From: an uncultured Treponema sp.
Lineage (GTDB): Bacteria > Spirochaetota > Spirochaetia > Treponematales > Treponemataceae
Direction of reading: 5' to 3'
Assembly (NCBI GenBank): GCA_937902125.1
Contig: CALDIB010000070.1
Span: 1-31,896, forward strand
DNA length: 31,896 bases
This document shows, one piece after another, positions 22,430-29,966 of this stretch (position 1 is its first letter; every line of letters begins with the position of its first letter). The notes under the pieces are model-generated. The model was given only the letters and a program-made list of their open reading frames with translations, was not told where the DNA came from and did no database searches. The position numbers and the translations under genes are program-made.

Positions 22430-24525
22430 CAAGAGTCTCCCAGCAATGGCTTTGCGGCCAAAGCGCTGAACAAAATTGTGGAACCGTTGTGCAAGAGCGC
22501 GGCCATGGACGGCGTCACAAGGCCAAAAAGCCCGGCGGCGATTAAAAAGCTGTTGAAGCCCACAATGCGCCGGTTGTTCGCCTCAATCTTTTGAATCAAG
22601 CGCTCGCCCAAGATTCTTGTCTTCAACAAGTCCTCAAGGCCGCCCCCAGGAGAAAGAACGATGTCGGCGGTTTCGCCCGCTATGTCCGCGCTGTCCCCCA
22701 TGGCGATTCCAGTGTCGGCGGCGGCCAAGGCAGGCGCGTCGTTTATTCCGTCGCCAATCATAATCACCTTGCGGCCGCTCTTTCGTTCTTGGCTTATGTA
22801 AGAAACCTTGTCTTCGGGAAGAGCGCGGCTAAGCCAATAGTCAACCTTGGCGGCTTCGGCGGCGTTTTTCGCGGCGCCCTCTCCGTCGCCGGTAATCATG
22901 GCGCATTTTTTTATTCCGCTTTTTTTCAAGGCCCGAACTATTTCCGCCGCGTTAGGCCTGATTGGATCCGTAATGGCGAAAATGCCCGCCACATTCTTGT
23001 CTTCGCTCAAATACAAAAGGGACTCGCCGTTTTTTATGGCCCGCTCTTGAATGGCCTTCAAAGAGTCCGGTTCTTGAACCCCCTCGTCCTCAAAAATAAA
23101 ATGAGCGCTTCCAACGCAAAGACGCTTCTTTCCAAGGCGGGTCGCGATTCCGTGGGCCACAATGTATTCAACTTTGGCGTGGTCTTCAGGATGCTTCAAG
23201 CCCCGCTCGTCCGCCGCGCTGACAATGGCGTTGGCCACCGGATGCGCGAAATGCTCTTCAAGACAGGCGGCCAAGCTCAAAACTTCGTCCTCGCTTCTTC
23301 CGTCCAGCGCAATAATTTTAGAAAGGCGGGGACTTGCAGCAGTAAGGGTTCCTGTTTTGTCAAAGACGATGGAATCCGCCTTGGCCGCGTCCTCCAAAAA
23401 TTTTCCGCCCTTGACTAAAATCTTGTGGTCGGCGGCTTCTTTCATCGCGCTCAACACGGCGATTGGCGCGGCAAGCTTCATGGCGCAAGAATAGTCAACC
23501 ATCAAAGTTGACAAAACTTTTTGCGGATTTCTCGAAATCAAAAAAGTCATGGCGCTTAAAAAAAAGTTGGCTCGAACCAAACTGTCGGCCAAGCGCTCGG
23601 AGCGGACTTGGGAGGAAACCTTCAATTCTTGTGAGCTGTCTATAAGCGAAAGAATTTTTTGAATCTTGCTTGAACTTCCCGCCGCCCGGACACGAATGTA
23701 AACCTCGCCTTCCTGAACGATGGTTCCCGCAAAAACAGAAGAAGAGGGGCGTTTTTCAACTGCAAGGGGCTCGCCGGTGATGGAAGCCTGGTTCACCAAG
23801 GCCTCCCCTCTTTCCACTTCGCCGTCGGCGGGAATCATGGAGCCGGAGCGGACCGCAATCAAGTCGCCCTTTTTAAGCGTGTAAATGGGAACGGCCCTTT
23901 CTTCCGAGCCAAGAACCAATTGGGCGCTGTCCTTGTCGTTGAACAAGCTTTTTGCCAAATTGTCGTAAGACTTTCTTCTGGTCCAGTCTTCTATCGTTTC
24001 GCCCACATTCAGCAAAAAATTTATGTTTCCCGCCGTTTCAGTGTCGCCGGTCAAAAAGGCGGCGGCGATGGCGGTGGCGTCAAGAACGTCGGCCTTAAAA
24101 ATATTTCCCCGCGCCACATGGGAAGCGCCCAAAAGAATTCTTGGGGCGACATTGAAAAAACGCAGGGCCGTCCTGACAGGCAGGGGCAAAAGTTTTTTTG
24201 CGTAATGCTTTGCCGTCATCCAAAAAAGGCTGGTCAAAAGTCCCGGCTCTTTTTTTATGTCCTCGACGGAATCAAGCATTTCCTTGTCGTCAAGATATTT
24301 TGAGGAAAGAGCCATGAACAAGGCGCGAATGGATTTTTCGGATTGTTTTTTTATGTCGTAGTAAATCAAGAAGGAGCCGGAAATCAAGTTGACGCTCACG
24401 TCGCCGATTCCTTCTTGGACAGAAAGCAGGCTTTTTGCCAAAGACGCCTGCCGGCTTGAAAGCGCGCGCTTGTCAAAGCCCACGCGGATTCTTCCCGGCA
24501 GGGAATGTTTGATGAAAAAATTCAT
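22429..24525 (-). CDS. P1B-type metal-transporting ATPase with SCA in place of CPC
   Basis: A 698-residue P-type ATPase. An N-terminal HMA_2-like domain (1-75, LPGRIRVGF) is followed by membrane segments, TGEP (250-253), phosphorylation motif DKTGT (389-393), the P1B His-Pro dipeptide (H428-P429) and GDGINDAPA (591-599). The membrane metal-site helix reads VDYSCAMKLAAP (343-354): the canonical CPC is replaced by Ser346-Cys347-Ala348, so typical copper or zinc specificity is unlikely. ATPases of the P1B-6 group, including FezB of iron-storing ferrosomes, are the nearest recalled match; this assignment needs a tree. The gene lies 9 bp after the 70-aa membrane protein and overlaps the HMA-like gene by 1 bp, so the three form one operon. 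Confidence 0.85.
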   Translation of the reverse strand: MNFFIKHSLPGRIRVGFDKRALSSRQASLAKSLLSVQEGIGDVSVNLISGSFLIYYDIKKQSEKSIRALFMALSSKYLDDKEMLDSVEDIKKEPGLLTSLFWMTAKHYAKKLLPLPVRTALRFFNVAPRILLGASHVARGNIFKADVLDATAIAAAFLTGDTETAGNINFLLNVGETIEDWTRRKSYDNLAKSLFNDKDSAQLVLGSEERAVPIYTLKKGDLIAVRSGSMIPADGEVERGEALVNQASITGEPLAVEKRPSSSVFAGTIVQEGEVYIRVRAAGSSSKIQKILSLIDSSQELKVSSQVRSERLADSLVRANFFLSAMTFLISRNPQKVLSTLMVDYSCAMKLAAPIAVLSAMKEAADHKILVKGGKFLEDAAKADSIVFDKTGTLTAASPRLSKIIALDGRSEDEVLSLAACLEEHFAHPVANAIVSAADERGLKHPEDHAKVEYIVAHGIATRLGKKRLCVGSAHFIFEDEGVQEPDSLKAIQERAIKNGESLLYLSEDKNVAGIFAITDPIRPNAAEIVRALKKSGIKKCAMITGDGEGAAKNAAEAAKVDYWLSRALPEDKVSYISQERKSGRKVIMIGDGINDAPALAAADTGIAMGDSADIAGETADIVLSPGGGLEDLLKTRILGERLIQKIEANNRRIVGFNSFLIAAGLFGLVTPSMAALLHNGSTILFSALAAKPLLGDS

Positions 24526-24534
24526 CTTTAAAAA

Positions 24535-24747
24535 TTACGCCTTGGCTTTTTTTGCCGCGACTTTCTTTTCGGCTTGAGCGTCCTCTGCGTCTTCCTTTAA
24601 AGTTTCAAAATACTCCGAAGCGTCGTCCTTAAGCTGAAGGCCGGCCGCGACAACTTTTGCGCATCCCTTGCGGAAGGCGGGAGTTTTGGCGATGGCCACA
24701 ACAGCGGCGCCGCAAGCGGCTCCGATAAGAAAATCCTTTAAAGTCAT
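24535..24747 (-). CDS. Small membrane-anchored protein of the metal-ATPase operon
   Basis: A 70-residue protein starting at 24747, set by a GGAGG ribosome site 4-5 nt upstream; the open frame extends 5 codons further without one. One hydrophobic, Ala/Gly-rich helix (about 6-24, FLIGAACGAAVVAIA) is followed by an amphipathic charged helix (KDDASEYFETLKEDAEDAQ) and a Lys/Ala tail (EKKVAAKKAKA). Similar small proteins (DUF6110-like, or FezA in ferrosome loci) accompany P1B ATPases in other anaerobes; this is recalled, not tested. It is the first gene of the operon and diverges from the outer-membrane protein operon. Confidence 0.7.
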   Translation of the reverse strand: MTLKDFLIGAACGAAVVAIAKTPAFRKGCAKVVAAGLQLKDDASEYFETLKEDAEDAQAEKKVAAKKAKA

Positions 24748-24780
24748 ATTTCCTCCAAACAAATAAATTTTTTAGAGTCA

Positions 24781-24809
24781 ATTATAATTAGCCATAACAA
24801 ATTTTTCAA
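24781..24809 (-). promoter_or_regulatory. Promoter of the metal-ATPase operon
   Basis: Minus strand TTGAAA (24804-24809), 17-bp spacer, TATAAT (24781-24786). The -10 box lies in the 10-bp palindrome AATTATAATT. No Fur-box-like sequence is evident. Confidence 0.6.
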
Positions 24810-24830
24810 GAGGAAAAAGAAAAAAAATGC

Positions 24831-24859
24831 TTGACAAGTTTACTTGGCAATGGTAATCT
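24831..24859 (+). promoter_or_regulatory. Promoter of the outer-membrane protein/HTH operon
   Basis: TTGACA (24831-24836), 17-bp spacer, TAATCT (24854-24859). The spacer contains the first operator copy, and the second lies at the start site. The leader carries GGAGG, 8-9 nt before the ATG at 24907. Confidence 0.75.
24832..24849 (+). promoter_or_regulatory. Operator copy 1 (imperfect palindrome)
   Basis: TGACAAG-TTTA-CTTGGCA overlaps the -35 box and spacer. Its arms differ from perfect symmetry at one position. The 12-bp core is identical to copy 2, whose centre is 37 bp away. Confidence 0.7.
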
Positions 24860-24868
24860 AGTTGCATG

Positions 24869-24886
24869 TGCCAAGTTTACTTGGCA
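24869..24886 (+). promoter_or_regulatory. Operator copy 2 (perfect 7-bp arms)
   Basis: TGCCAAG-TTTA-CTTGGCA is an inverted repeat with 7-bp arms around TTTA, just after the predicted transcription start. With copy 1 it brackets the -10 box, as expected for a repressor site. The HTH protein encoded as third gene of this operon is the natural candidate to bind it. Confidence 0.75.
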
Positions 24887-24906
24887 AACTTGACGGAGGA
24901 AGAATT

Positions 24907-25518
24907 ATGAAAAAATCCCTGGCGCTTGTTTTTTTGGCGCTTTTGGCCTTGCCCTTGCCAGCAAAAAAATTTTCTTTTGGAATCGAGGGCGGAGCCGGAA
25001 TCAACACAGCCTTTGTAAAAGCCGGCGGGATTGAGTCCGACTTTGACTTTATCCCGACTTTTAGAGCGGGCGCGGTCGCTGAATGGAATTTCAACCAAGT
25101 AACGGCCTTGCAATTAAAAGCCTTATTCCACCACAACAACGGCTTTTCATTTACAGACCAAAATGGAAAGACCAAAGTCTCCTTTATGACAGTTGACATT
25201 CCACTGCTTTTAAAGCTTACGTTTGCCGGAATCAAAAACATTCCGGGCCGCTTTGGCATTTTTGCGGGGCCAAACTTCAGCTTTAAGATTGGAGACGTTT
25301 CCGAATCAAACGGAGGCTGGACAAGCGGCCAAAAGAGTTTTGACTCAGACGACATTTTCGCCGCGGGAATTGAGTGCGGCGCCGAATATGCCTTTGCAAA
25401 AGAAAATGGATTTAGAATCGGACTTTCCGTCCTTGTGGATCTTTCGGATTTTTCCAAGGACAAAAATTTTTCCACGCGCCGTCTTTGCGCGACGCCGTAT
25501 TTGAGTTATTATTTTTAG
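24907..25518 (+). CDS. Outer-membrane beta-barrel protein
   Basis: A 203-residue protein from the ATG at 24907, preceded by GGAGG; the frame extends 15 codons upstream across the second operator, which is rejected. A signal peptide (1-19, ending LPLPA) is followed by about eight amphipathic strands rich in Phe, Gly and Asn (FSFGIEGGAGIN, FRAGAVAEWNF, RFGIFAGPNFSF, FRIGLSVLVDLS) and a terminal YLSYYF, the usual aromatic end of an outer-membrane barrel. The ligand is unknown. It is the first gene of a three-gene operon with a DUF6442-like membrane protein and an HTH regulator, under the twin operator. Confidence 0.8.
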   Translation: MKKSLALVFLALLALPLPAKKFSFGIEGGAGINTAFVKAGGIESDFDFIPTFRAGAVAEWNFNQVTALQLKALFHHNNGFSFTDQNGKTKVSFMTVDIPLLLKLTFAGIKNIPGRFGIFAGPNFSFKIGDVSESNGGWTSGQKSFDSDDIFAAGIECGAEYAFAKENGFRIGLSVLVDLSDFSKDKNFSTRRLCATPYLSYYF

Positions 25519-25528
25519 GAGGAGAAAA

Positions 25529-25870
25529 ATGACTAAAGAAGAGATTTTGCAAAAAAGCCGAGGAGAAAACGCAGGCCGCGACATTGAAGATTTGGAAGTT
25601 CAAAAGACGGCGGCAAAAGTCGCGTACTTGGCCTCTTTTGGCTTGTGCGCCCTTGTAAGCGCTATAAGCTGGATTTTTTCGCGCAAGGTCAGCGCGCAAG
25701 TTTGGATCGTTTTTTTTGGAATGCTCAGCGTCGCCTTCTTCGTGAAATTTTTCAAGATGAAAAAATTGCACGAACTTTTTGTGGCGCTCGGATACCTTGC
25801 GATTTTCGCGGCGCTAATCGTCGTATACATTTTTGAATTGAGCGGCCGCTTTTTGGGGAACGAGGCATGA
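25529..25870 (+). CDS. Membrane protein, DUF6442-like
   Basis: A 113-residue protein. The N terminus MTKEEILQKSRGENAGRDIED is the hallmark of a small family (I think DUF6442) usually encoded beside a short XRE-type regulator. Three hydrophobic segments follow (about 33-50, 57-73 and 84-103). A strong ribosome site, AGGAGG, lies 6-10 nt before the ATG and overlaps the preceding stop. The stop overlaps the start of the HTH gene (ATGA). The role of the family is unknown; it may modulate the partner regulator at the membrane. Confidence 0.75.
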   Translation: MTKEEILQKSRGENAGRDIEDLEVQKTAAKVAYLASFGLCALVSAISWIFSRKVSAQVWIVFFGMLSVAFFVKFFKMKKLHELFVALGYLAIFAALIVVYIFELSGRFLGNEA

Positions 25871-26073
25871 ACGAAGACCTTGTGTTGCAAAACCATCTTA
25901 AGGAAATTCGCCAAGAAAAAAAATTGTCGCAAAGCGCCCTGGCGGAAATGGTCGGCGTTTCCCGCAACACAATCAGCTCTATAGAAACCGGCCAGTTCTG
26001 CCCCACAGCAAAGCTAGCGCTCATTCTCTGCGTAGCCTTGGACAAAAAGTTTGAGGAAGTCTTTTACTTTTAG
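25867..26073 (+). CDS. XRE-family HTH transcriptional regulator
   Basis: A 68-residue protein made of one helix-turn-helix domain: LKEIRQEKKLSQSALAEMVGVSRNTISSIETGQFCPTAKLALILCVALD, with the recognition helix at about SRNTISSIETG. This is the short YozG-like form without a sensor domain. It is the last gene of the operon that begins with the outer-membrane protein and probably binds the two TGCCAAG-type operators in that promoter. Its stop codon overlaps the convergent cyclase gene's stop by 4 bp, with no terminator between them. Confidence 0.88.
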   Translation: MNEDLVLQNHLKEIRQEKKLSQSALAEMVGVSRNTISSIETGQFCPTAKLALILCVALDKKFEEVFYF

Positions 26074-27644
26074 GCTATTGTAAAGACGCGGACTTTTTCC
26101 TTGCGGCCGCGGATTTCCGCGTCGGCCACAAAAGTTAGCGCTGGCAACGCCGCGGCCGCAGTTTCAGTCTTGCCAGCAGTCTCGGTTCGCGCCGCTTTTT
26201 GGGCTTGAATGAGGTCGGCGGAACTTTTGGAAAGGAGCAAGTCCTTTTGGCAAGTCTTGCAAAGGCCTTCTATGCGGCTTGCGGTGTTTACCATGTCGCC
26301 AATCACCGTGTATTCCATGCGGTTGGCCGCGCCGATGTTTCCGGCCAAGACCGGGCCTGAGTGGATTCCGATTCCAAAACGGATTTCGGGAAGGCCGCGC
26401 TCTTTCCAGCCCTTGTTCATGCCGGAAAGCGTTTCGCGCATTTCAAGCGCGGCGGCCAAGGCGTCGCTTGCGTGCGTGGCGCTTGGAATCGGAGCGCCGA
26501 ACAAAACCATTATCGCGTCGCCTATGTACTTGTTTATCACGCCGCCGTGGCGGGTCACGCATTTTTCAAGGCCGGTAAAGTATTCGTTTAAGAGCGCGAC
26601 GATTTTTTCAGGCGCCATGTTTTCCGACAGCGTGGTAAAGCCCCGAATGTCGCAAAACATAACGGTGGCCTCAATCGTCTCTCCGCCCAAGGCGACGCTT
26701 TTTGTCAAAAGGTAGTCGCGGATTTGCGGCGTGACGATTTTTCCAAAGGTGTCGCGCATGAATTCCTTTTCTTTTAGCGAGGCCGCCATTTGGTTGAAGG
26801 CGTCTCCCAAGGCGCCCATTTCGTCGTTGGAACAAATGACGGTCTTGCAGTCGTAGTTGCCCTTGGAAATTTCAGAAGCGGAGGCGGACAATTTTTTCAG
26901 GGGCTTTTGAAAGTAGTTTGAAACAAGAACTGTCAGGACAACGCCAACAAAAAAAAGTATCGCGGCGAACACAAAATCCGAATTGCCGGGAATTTGCAAA
27001 TTCCACTTGCGGGTGAAAAAAAGTCTGAAAGTCAAAAAGACCGTGGGAAAAAAAGACGTGGAAAAAAAATAAAAAAAGAAGACGCTCTTTATTGAAGAAA
27101 GGGAAATTCGCTCCGAGTCTGAAATTCCCCCGTCAGGATACATCTCCGGAAGAACAAGATTCCTGTTCAAAGTTTCAAGGGTAAAATAAATGAAAGTGAA
27201 GGTGAAGACGGAAACAAAAATATAGGACATCATGGAGGAAATCAGAATGAACGAAATGTCCGCATTGCAAGAATAATGAAAGGCAATCAAAAAAGCGACT
27301 TCAAAAACAAAGTTGCAAACCCAGCCGCTTATTCCCCGCAAGGCGAAGGCGGCGGGAATGTCCACCATAATTTTTATTCGGCGCTTGTCGTTCTTGTCGT
27401 AGCGAACGGACTTGAATGCGTAAAGAAAGCACAAAAGGCATGGTACGGCGTAGCAAAAAACTCCAAGGATATTTATAGACACAAAATGCCTTTGCATGAA
27501 TTCTTCCCAAAGAACGAGAGGCGTAGAGTCGGGCATTGGAAACTGGGTCAATTCCGTTGAAAGCACGGCCAAAAAATTGGCGACAAGACAAATCAAGCCG
27601 TAAAAAAGCACATGTTTTTTTACAAAGAATTCTTTGAATTTCAT
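26070..27644 (-). CDS. Membrane-bound class III adenylate/guanylate cyclase with HAMP
   Basis: A 524-residue protein from the ATG at 27644, chosen over an in-frame TTG at 27662 that overlaps the upstream gene; GAGCGAGG lies before it. Six hydrophobic segments (about 8-240) precede a HAMP domain (about 243-297, FQKPLKKLSASASEISKGNY and NDEMGALGDAFNQM). A class III cyclase domain follows: metal-binding Asp332 (FCDIRGFT) and Asp376 (YIGDAI), substrate-selecting Lys372 and Asp450 (an adenylate cyclase pair), then NTASRIE with Asn453 and Arg457. It should make cyclic AMP in response to a membrane or extracellular cue. It is co-transcribed with the antiporter 10 bp upstream. Confidence 0.92.
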   Translation of the reverse strand: MKFKEFFVKKHVLFYGLICLVANFLAVLSTELTQFPMPDSTPLVLWEEFMQRHFVSINILGVFCYAVPCLLCFLYAFKSVRYDKNDKRRIKIMVDIPAAFALRGISGWVCNFVFEVAFLIAFHYSCNADISFILISSMMSYIFVSVFTFTFIYFTLETLNRNLVLPEMYPDGGISDSERISLSSIKSVFFFYFFSTSFFPTVFLTFRLFFTRKWNLQIPGNSDFVFAAILFFVGVVLTVLVSNYFQKPLKKLSASASEISKGNYDCKTVICSNDEMGALGDAFNQMAASLKEKEFMRDTFGKIVTPQIRDYLLTKSVALGGETIEATVMFCDIRGFTTLSENMAPEKIVALLNEYFTGLEKCVTRHGGVINKYIGDAIMVLFGAPIPSATHASDALAAALEMRETLSGMNKGWKERGLPEIRFGIGIHSGPVLAGNIGAANRMEYTVIGDMVNTASRIEGLCKTCQKDLLLSKSSADLIQAQKAARTETAGKTETAAAALPALTFVADAEIRGRKEKVRVFTIA

Positions 27645-27654
27645 CGAGCCTCGC

Positions 27655-28854
27655 TCACTCAAGCTCAGGGCCCTTAGAAACCGCCGCCTTTAGCAAAATT
27701 GGAGTCACAAGCGCGGAGCAAATGACGCTAAAAATTATCGCCGGAAGCATTTTTGAATCAATCATTCCAGCGTCGATTCCCTTTTGCGCCACCATAAGGG
27801 CCACCTCGCTTCGGGCCACCATTCCGATTCCAATCACCAAGGCCTCATGCTTTTTTGAGCCGCAAATGCGGGCTCCAAAGCCGCATCCGATAATTTTTGA
27901 CAAAATTGTCAGAACAATCAAAAGCAAGGCGAAAAGCAAGATTCCAAAATTCATCGTCTTTAAGTCAGTCCTCATTCCGACGCTGGCAAAAAACACCGGA
28001 GTGAAAAGCATGTAGGAAGTGACGGTGACTTTTTTGGCCACATACTGCCTGGCTTTTGTAAGGTTGCACAAAATGAGGCCTGCGAAAAAAGCGCCTGTAA
28101 TGTCGGCCACGCCAAAGAAAACTTCCGCGCAAAATGACATGACAAAACAAAAGGCCAAGGCCCAAATTGCGATTCTTCTTGACTGGTAGTGCTTTTCGGA
28201 AATGCGCTCAAAAATTTTTTTTGTCACAAAGCCCACGGCAAAGACAAAAACAAAGAACAAAAGAATTTTGGCCGCGACCAAGAGAACGCCCGCTCCGCCT
28301 TCCGCGCCGGCCTCTCCCCTGCCGCTCAAGCCTGTCAAAATGGAAAGAAGGACGATGCCCAAAATGTCGTCGATAATCGCGGCGCTTAAAAGGGTGGCGC
28401 CTGTCTTTGACTTGAGCTTTCCAAGCTCGTTCAAAGTTTCAACAGTGATTCCAACCGAAGTGGCGGCAAACACCATTCCCACAAAGGCGGCCTTCAACAC
28501 GCTCATAAAATCGGCGGAACGCTCAAAGAAAAAGAAGTAAAGCGCGCCGCAAAACAAAAGGGGAACGGCCACGCCAAAACAGGCGATGACAAAAGCCTTG
28601 CCGCCAGTTTCCTTCAAGTCCTTCATGTCGGTGTCGATGCCGGCGGTGAACATAAGCATAATCACGCCGATTTCCGCGGTCTTTTTTATAAAGTCGGTGA
28701 TTTCTATCAAGCCAAGACAGCTTGGGCCGAGAATGATTCCGGCGAGCAAGGCGCCCACAACCTGGGGCAAGTGAATTTTTTTTGTGGCGATTCCAAGGAT
28801 TTTTGTGGAAAGCAAAATTATCGCCAAAAACAGCAAGTAACCGTAAACTTTCAT
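27655..28854 (-). CDS. Monovalent cation/proton antiporter, CPA2 type
   Basis: A 399-residue inner-membrane protein with about 12 hydrophobic segments and no C-terminal TrkA-N domain. LPQVVGALLAGIILGPSCLG (29-48) is the typical CPA2 opening, and IIDDILGIVLLS (160-171) carries the Asp162-Asp163 pair of electrogenic Na+/H+ exchangers such as NapA. It probably exchanges Na+ or K+ for protons. It is first in an operon with an adenylate cyclase, which could couple ion or pH state to cAMP. No ribosome site is seen, and a TATAAT lies 9 nt before the ATG. Confidence 0.9.
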   Translation of the reverse strand: MKVYGYLLFLAIILLSTKILGIATKKIHLPQVVGALLAGIILGPSCLGLIEITDFIKKTAEIGVIMLMFTAGIDTDMKDLKETGGKAFVIACFGVAVPLLFCGALYFFFFERSADFMSVLKAAFVGMVFAATSVGITVETLNELGKLKSKTGATLLSAAIIDDILGIVLLSILTGLSGRGEAGAEGGAGVLLVAAKILLFFVFVFAVGFVTKKIFERISEKHYQSRRIAIWALAFCFVMSFCAEVFFGVADITGAFFAGLILCNLTKARQYVAKKVTVTSYMLFTPVFFASVGMRTDLKTMNFGILLFALLLIVLTILSKIIGCGFGARICGSKKHEALVIGIGMVARSEVALMVAQKGIDAGMIDSKMLPAIIFSVICSALVTPILLKAAVSKGPELE

Positions 28855-28863
28855 AATGAAAGA

Positions 28864-28892
28864 ATTATATTCCTTTGCGGGAATTTAGTCTA
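28864..28892 (-). promoter_or_regulatory. Promoter of the antiporter/cyclase operon
   Basis: Minus strand TAGACT (28887-28892), 17-bp spacer, TATAAT (28864-28869), with 9 nt to the ATG. The leader would be about 2-4 nt. Confidence 0.5.
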
Positions 28893-28941
28893 CAATAATT
28901 TTTAAAGTTCCAGCCGGCTAACAAACCTAGAAAAAATTATG

Positions 28942-28962
28942 GAAAAAAAAATCGCAAGGGCG
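28942..28962 (-). terminator. Possible weak terminator of the sanA-like gene
   Basis: Downstream of the stop codon at 28979, the minus strand shows short GGCG/CGCC pairing and then nine T residues (28942-28950). The stem is only 4-5 bp, so this is tentative. Confidence 0.3.
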
Positions 28963-28978
28963 GAAACAAGAATCGCCG

Positions 28979-29644
28979 CTATTGATCCCAAGTTTTTTCC
29001 GCCCCGCCGCTTATGGGAATTTTCTCTCCAAGATATGTGGGCTTTGCATTAAAGGCCACCAAGAAAAAATTCTTTACCCGGGCCAAAGACTCCCGGACTT
29101 CCCAGTTAAGGTGAAGCCAAGGACTGAAAGGCGCAAGTTCCGGCGCCACATAAGCCTCGACATCAAGGCCCAACTTCCGCGCGATGTAAACGCAACGGGC
29201 GGAGTGGAATTTTTGAGTGACCACAAGCGCGTCCTTGACGCAAAAAACGTCCCGCGCGCGATACATGCTTTCGTATGTGGAAAAGCCCGCGTGATCCAAA
29301 AAAAGAATTTCTTTTTTTAGGCCGTAAACTTTTTGCGCGTAAAGGCGCATTTGGTTCACTTCGTCGTAGCCCCGCCGCCCGTGGTCTCCGCTAATCAAAG
29401 CCTTTTGGGCCTTGCCGCTTTTTAGGCAATTGGCCGCCGCGTCCAGCCTGTCCCGGACAACATAGGAAACATTGTTTTGGTAAACCTTGGCGCCGGGAAT
29501 GATGACCGCGTATTTCTGCGGCAATTCCGACAGGCTTGAATGAATGTAGGGCTTTGAAAAAGAAATGACGCGCCAATTTATGGCCGCGATTCCGGCAAGC
29601 AGGGCGAAAAATGCGCAAGTCAAAAAAAGCAATATTTTTTTCAT
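28979..29644 (-). CDS. sanA: SanA/YdcF-family envelope protein (DUF218)
   Basis: A 221-residue protein from MKKILLF at 29644 (GAGG upstream); an in-frame ATG at 29668 adds 8 residues. One N-terminal hydrophobic helix (about 3-22) anchors a periplasmic DUF218 domain. Motifs match E. coli SanA closely: VIIPGAKVYQ, VRDRLDAAANCLKSGKAQKALISGDHG, YDEVNQMR, FLDHAGFSTYESMYRARDVF, VTQKFHSARCVYIARKLGLD. SanA contributes to envelope barrier function and vancomycin resistance in enterobacteria; the biochemical activity is uncertain. It stands alone, next to repeats derived from tRNA-Ser. Confidence 0.88.
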   Translation of the reverse strand: MKKILLFLTCAFFALLAGIAAINWRVISFSKPYIHSSLSELPQKYAVIIPGAKVYQNNVSYVVRDRLDAAANCLKSGKAQKALISGDHGRRGYDEVNQMRLYAQKVYGLKKEILFLDHAGFSTYESMYRARDVFCVKDALVVTQKFHSARCVYIARKLGLDVEAYVAPELAPFSPWLHLNWEVRESLARVKNFFLVAFNAKPTYLGEKIPISGGAEKTWDQ

Positions 29645-29677
29645 AAAAAAAGCCTCAGGACAATTCATCCTGCGGCC

Positions 29678-29776
29678 GCTCCGTTTCGAATCCCCCTGAT
29701 TAAATGGTTGGGTTTGCTGAAACGAATTTTTCCGACCAAACTTTCGGATTTACCAAAACGGAAAGAGGGGGATTCG
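29678..29776. repeat. 99-bp degenerate repeat, unit 1, bounded by tRNA-Ser 3'-end fragments
   Basis: It begins GCTCCGTTTCGAATCCCC and ends CGGAAAGAGGGGGATTCG, as does unit 2, and is exactly 99 bp. The right end is identical to 18 bp of the 3' end of the nearby tRNA-Ser gene; the left end resembles the T-arm in the opposite orientation. The interior matches unit 2 imperfectly. A TCCGA/TCGGA inverted repeat lies at 29731-29748. Confidence 0.7.
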
Positions 29777-29867
29777 CCTTCCGCGGCCAAACTTCCTGTT
29801 TTGCCGCTACAGGCCGCCTGCGCTCGCTGCCGCTCCCCTCCTGATCGCTCTTCCCATGCGGGCGCTC

Positions 29868-29966
29868 GCTCCGTTTCGAATCCCCTAACTAAATAGCCGG
29901 AATTGCAAGAACGGATTTTTCAAACAACTATTGTTTGGTTTGTCTATACGGAAAGAGGGGGATTCG
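29868..29966. repeat. 99-bp degenerate repeat, unit 2, overlapping the tRNA-Ser 3' end
   Basis: It has the same length and same 18-bp ends as unit 1, 190 bp further on; its right end is the true tRNA-Ser 3' end. A CAAACAA/TTGTTTG inverted repeat (29921-29937) sits at the same offset (base 54) as the different inverted repeat of unit 1. Between the units lie 91 bp rich in GCTCGCT words, with no gene. Confidence 0.7.

Noticed and set aside
24862..24906. Upstream start of the outer-membrane protein at 24862
   Set aside because: It would put 15 codons across the second operator and ribosome site and spoil the signal peptide.
28939..29052. Short plus-strand frame starting MEKKIARAE
   Set aside because: It lies mostly antisense to the sanA-like gene, with no ribosome site.
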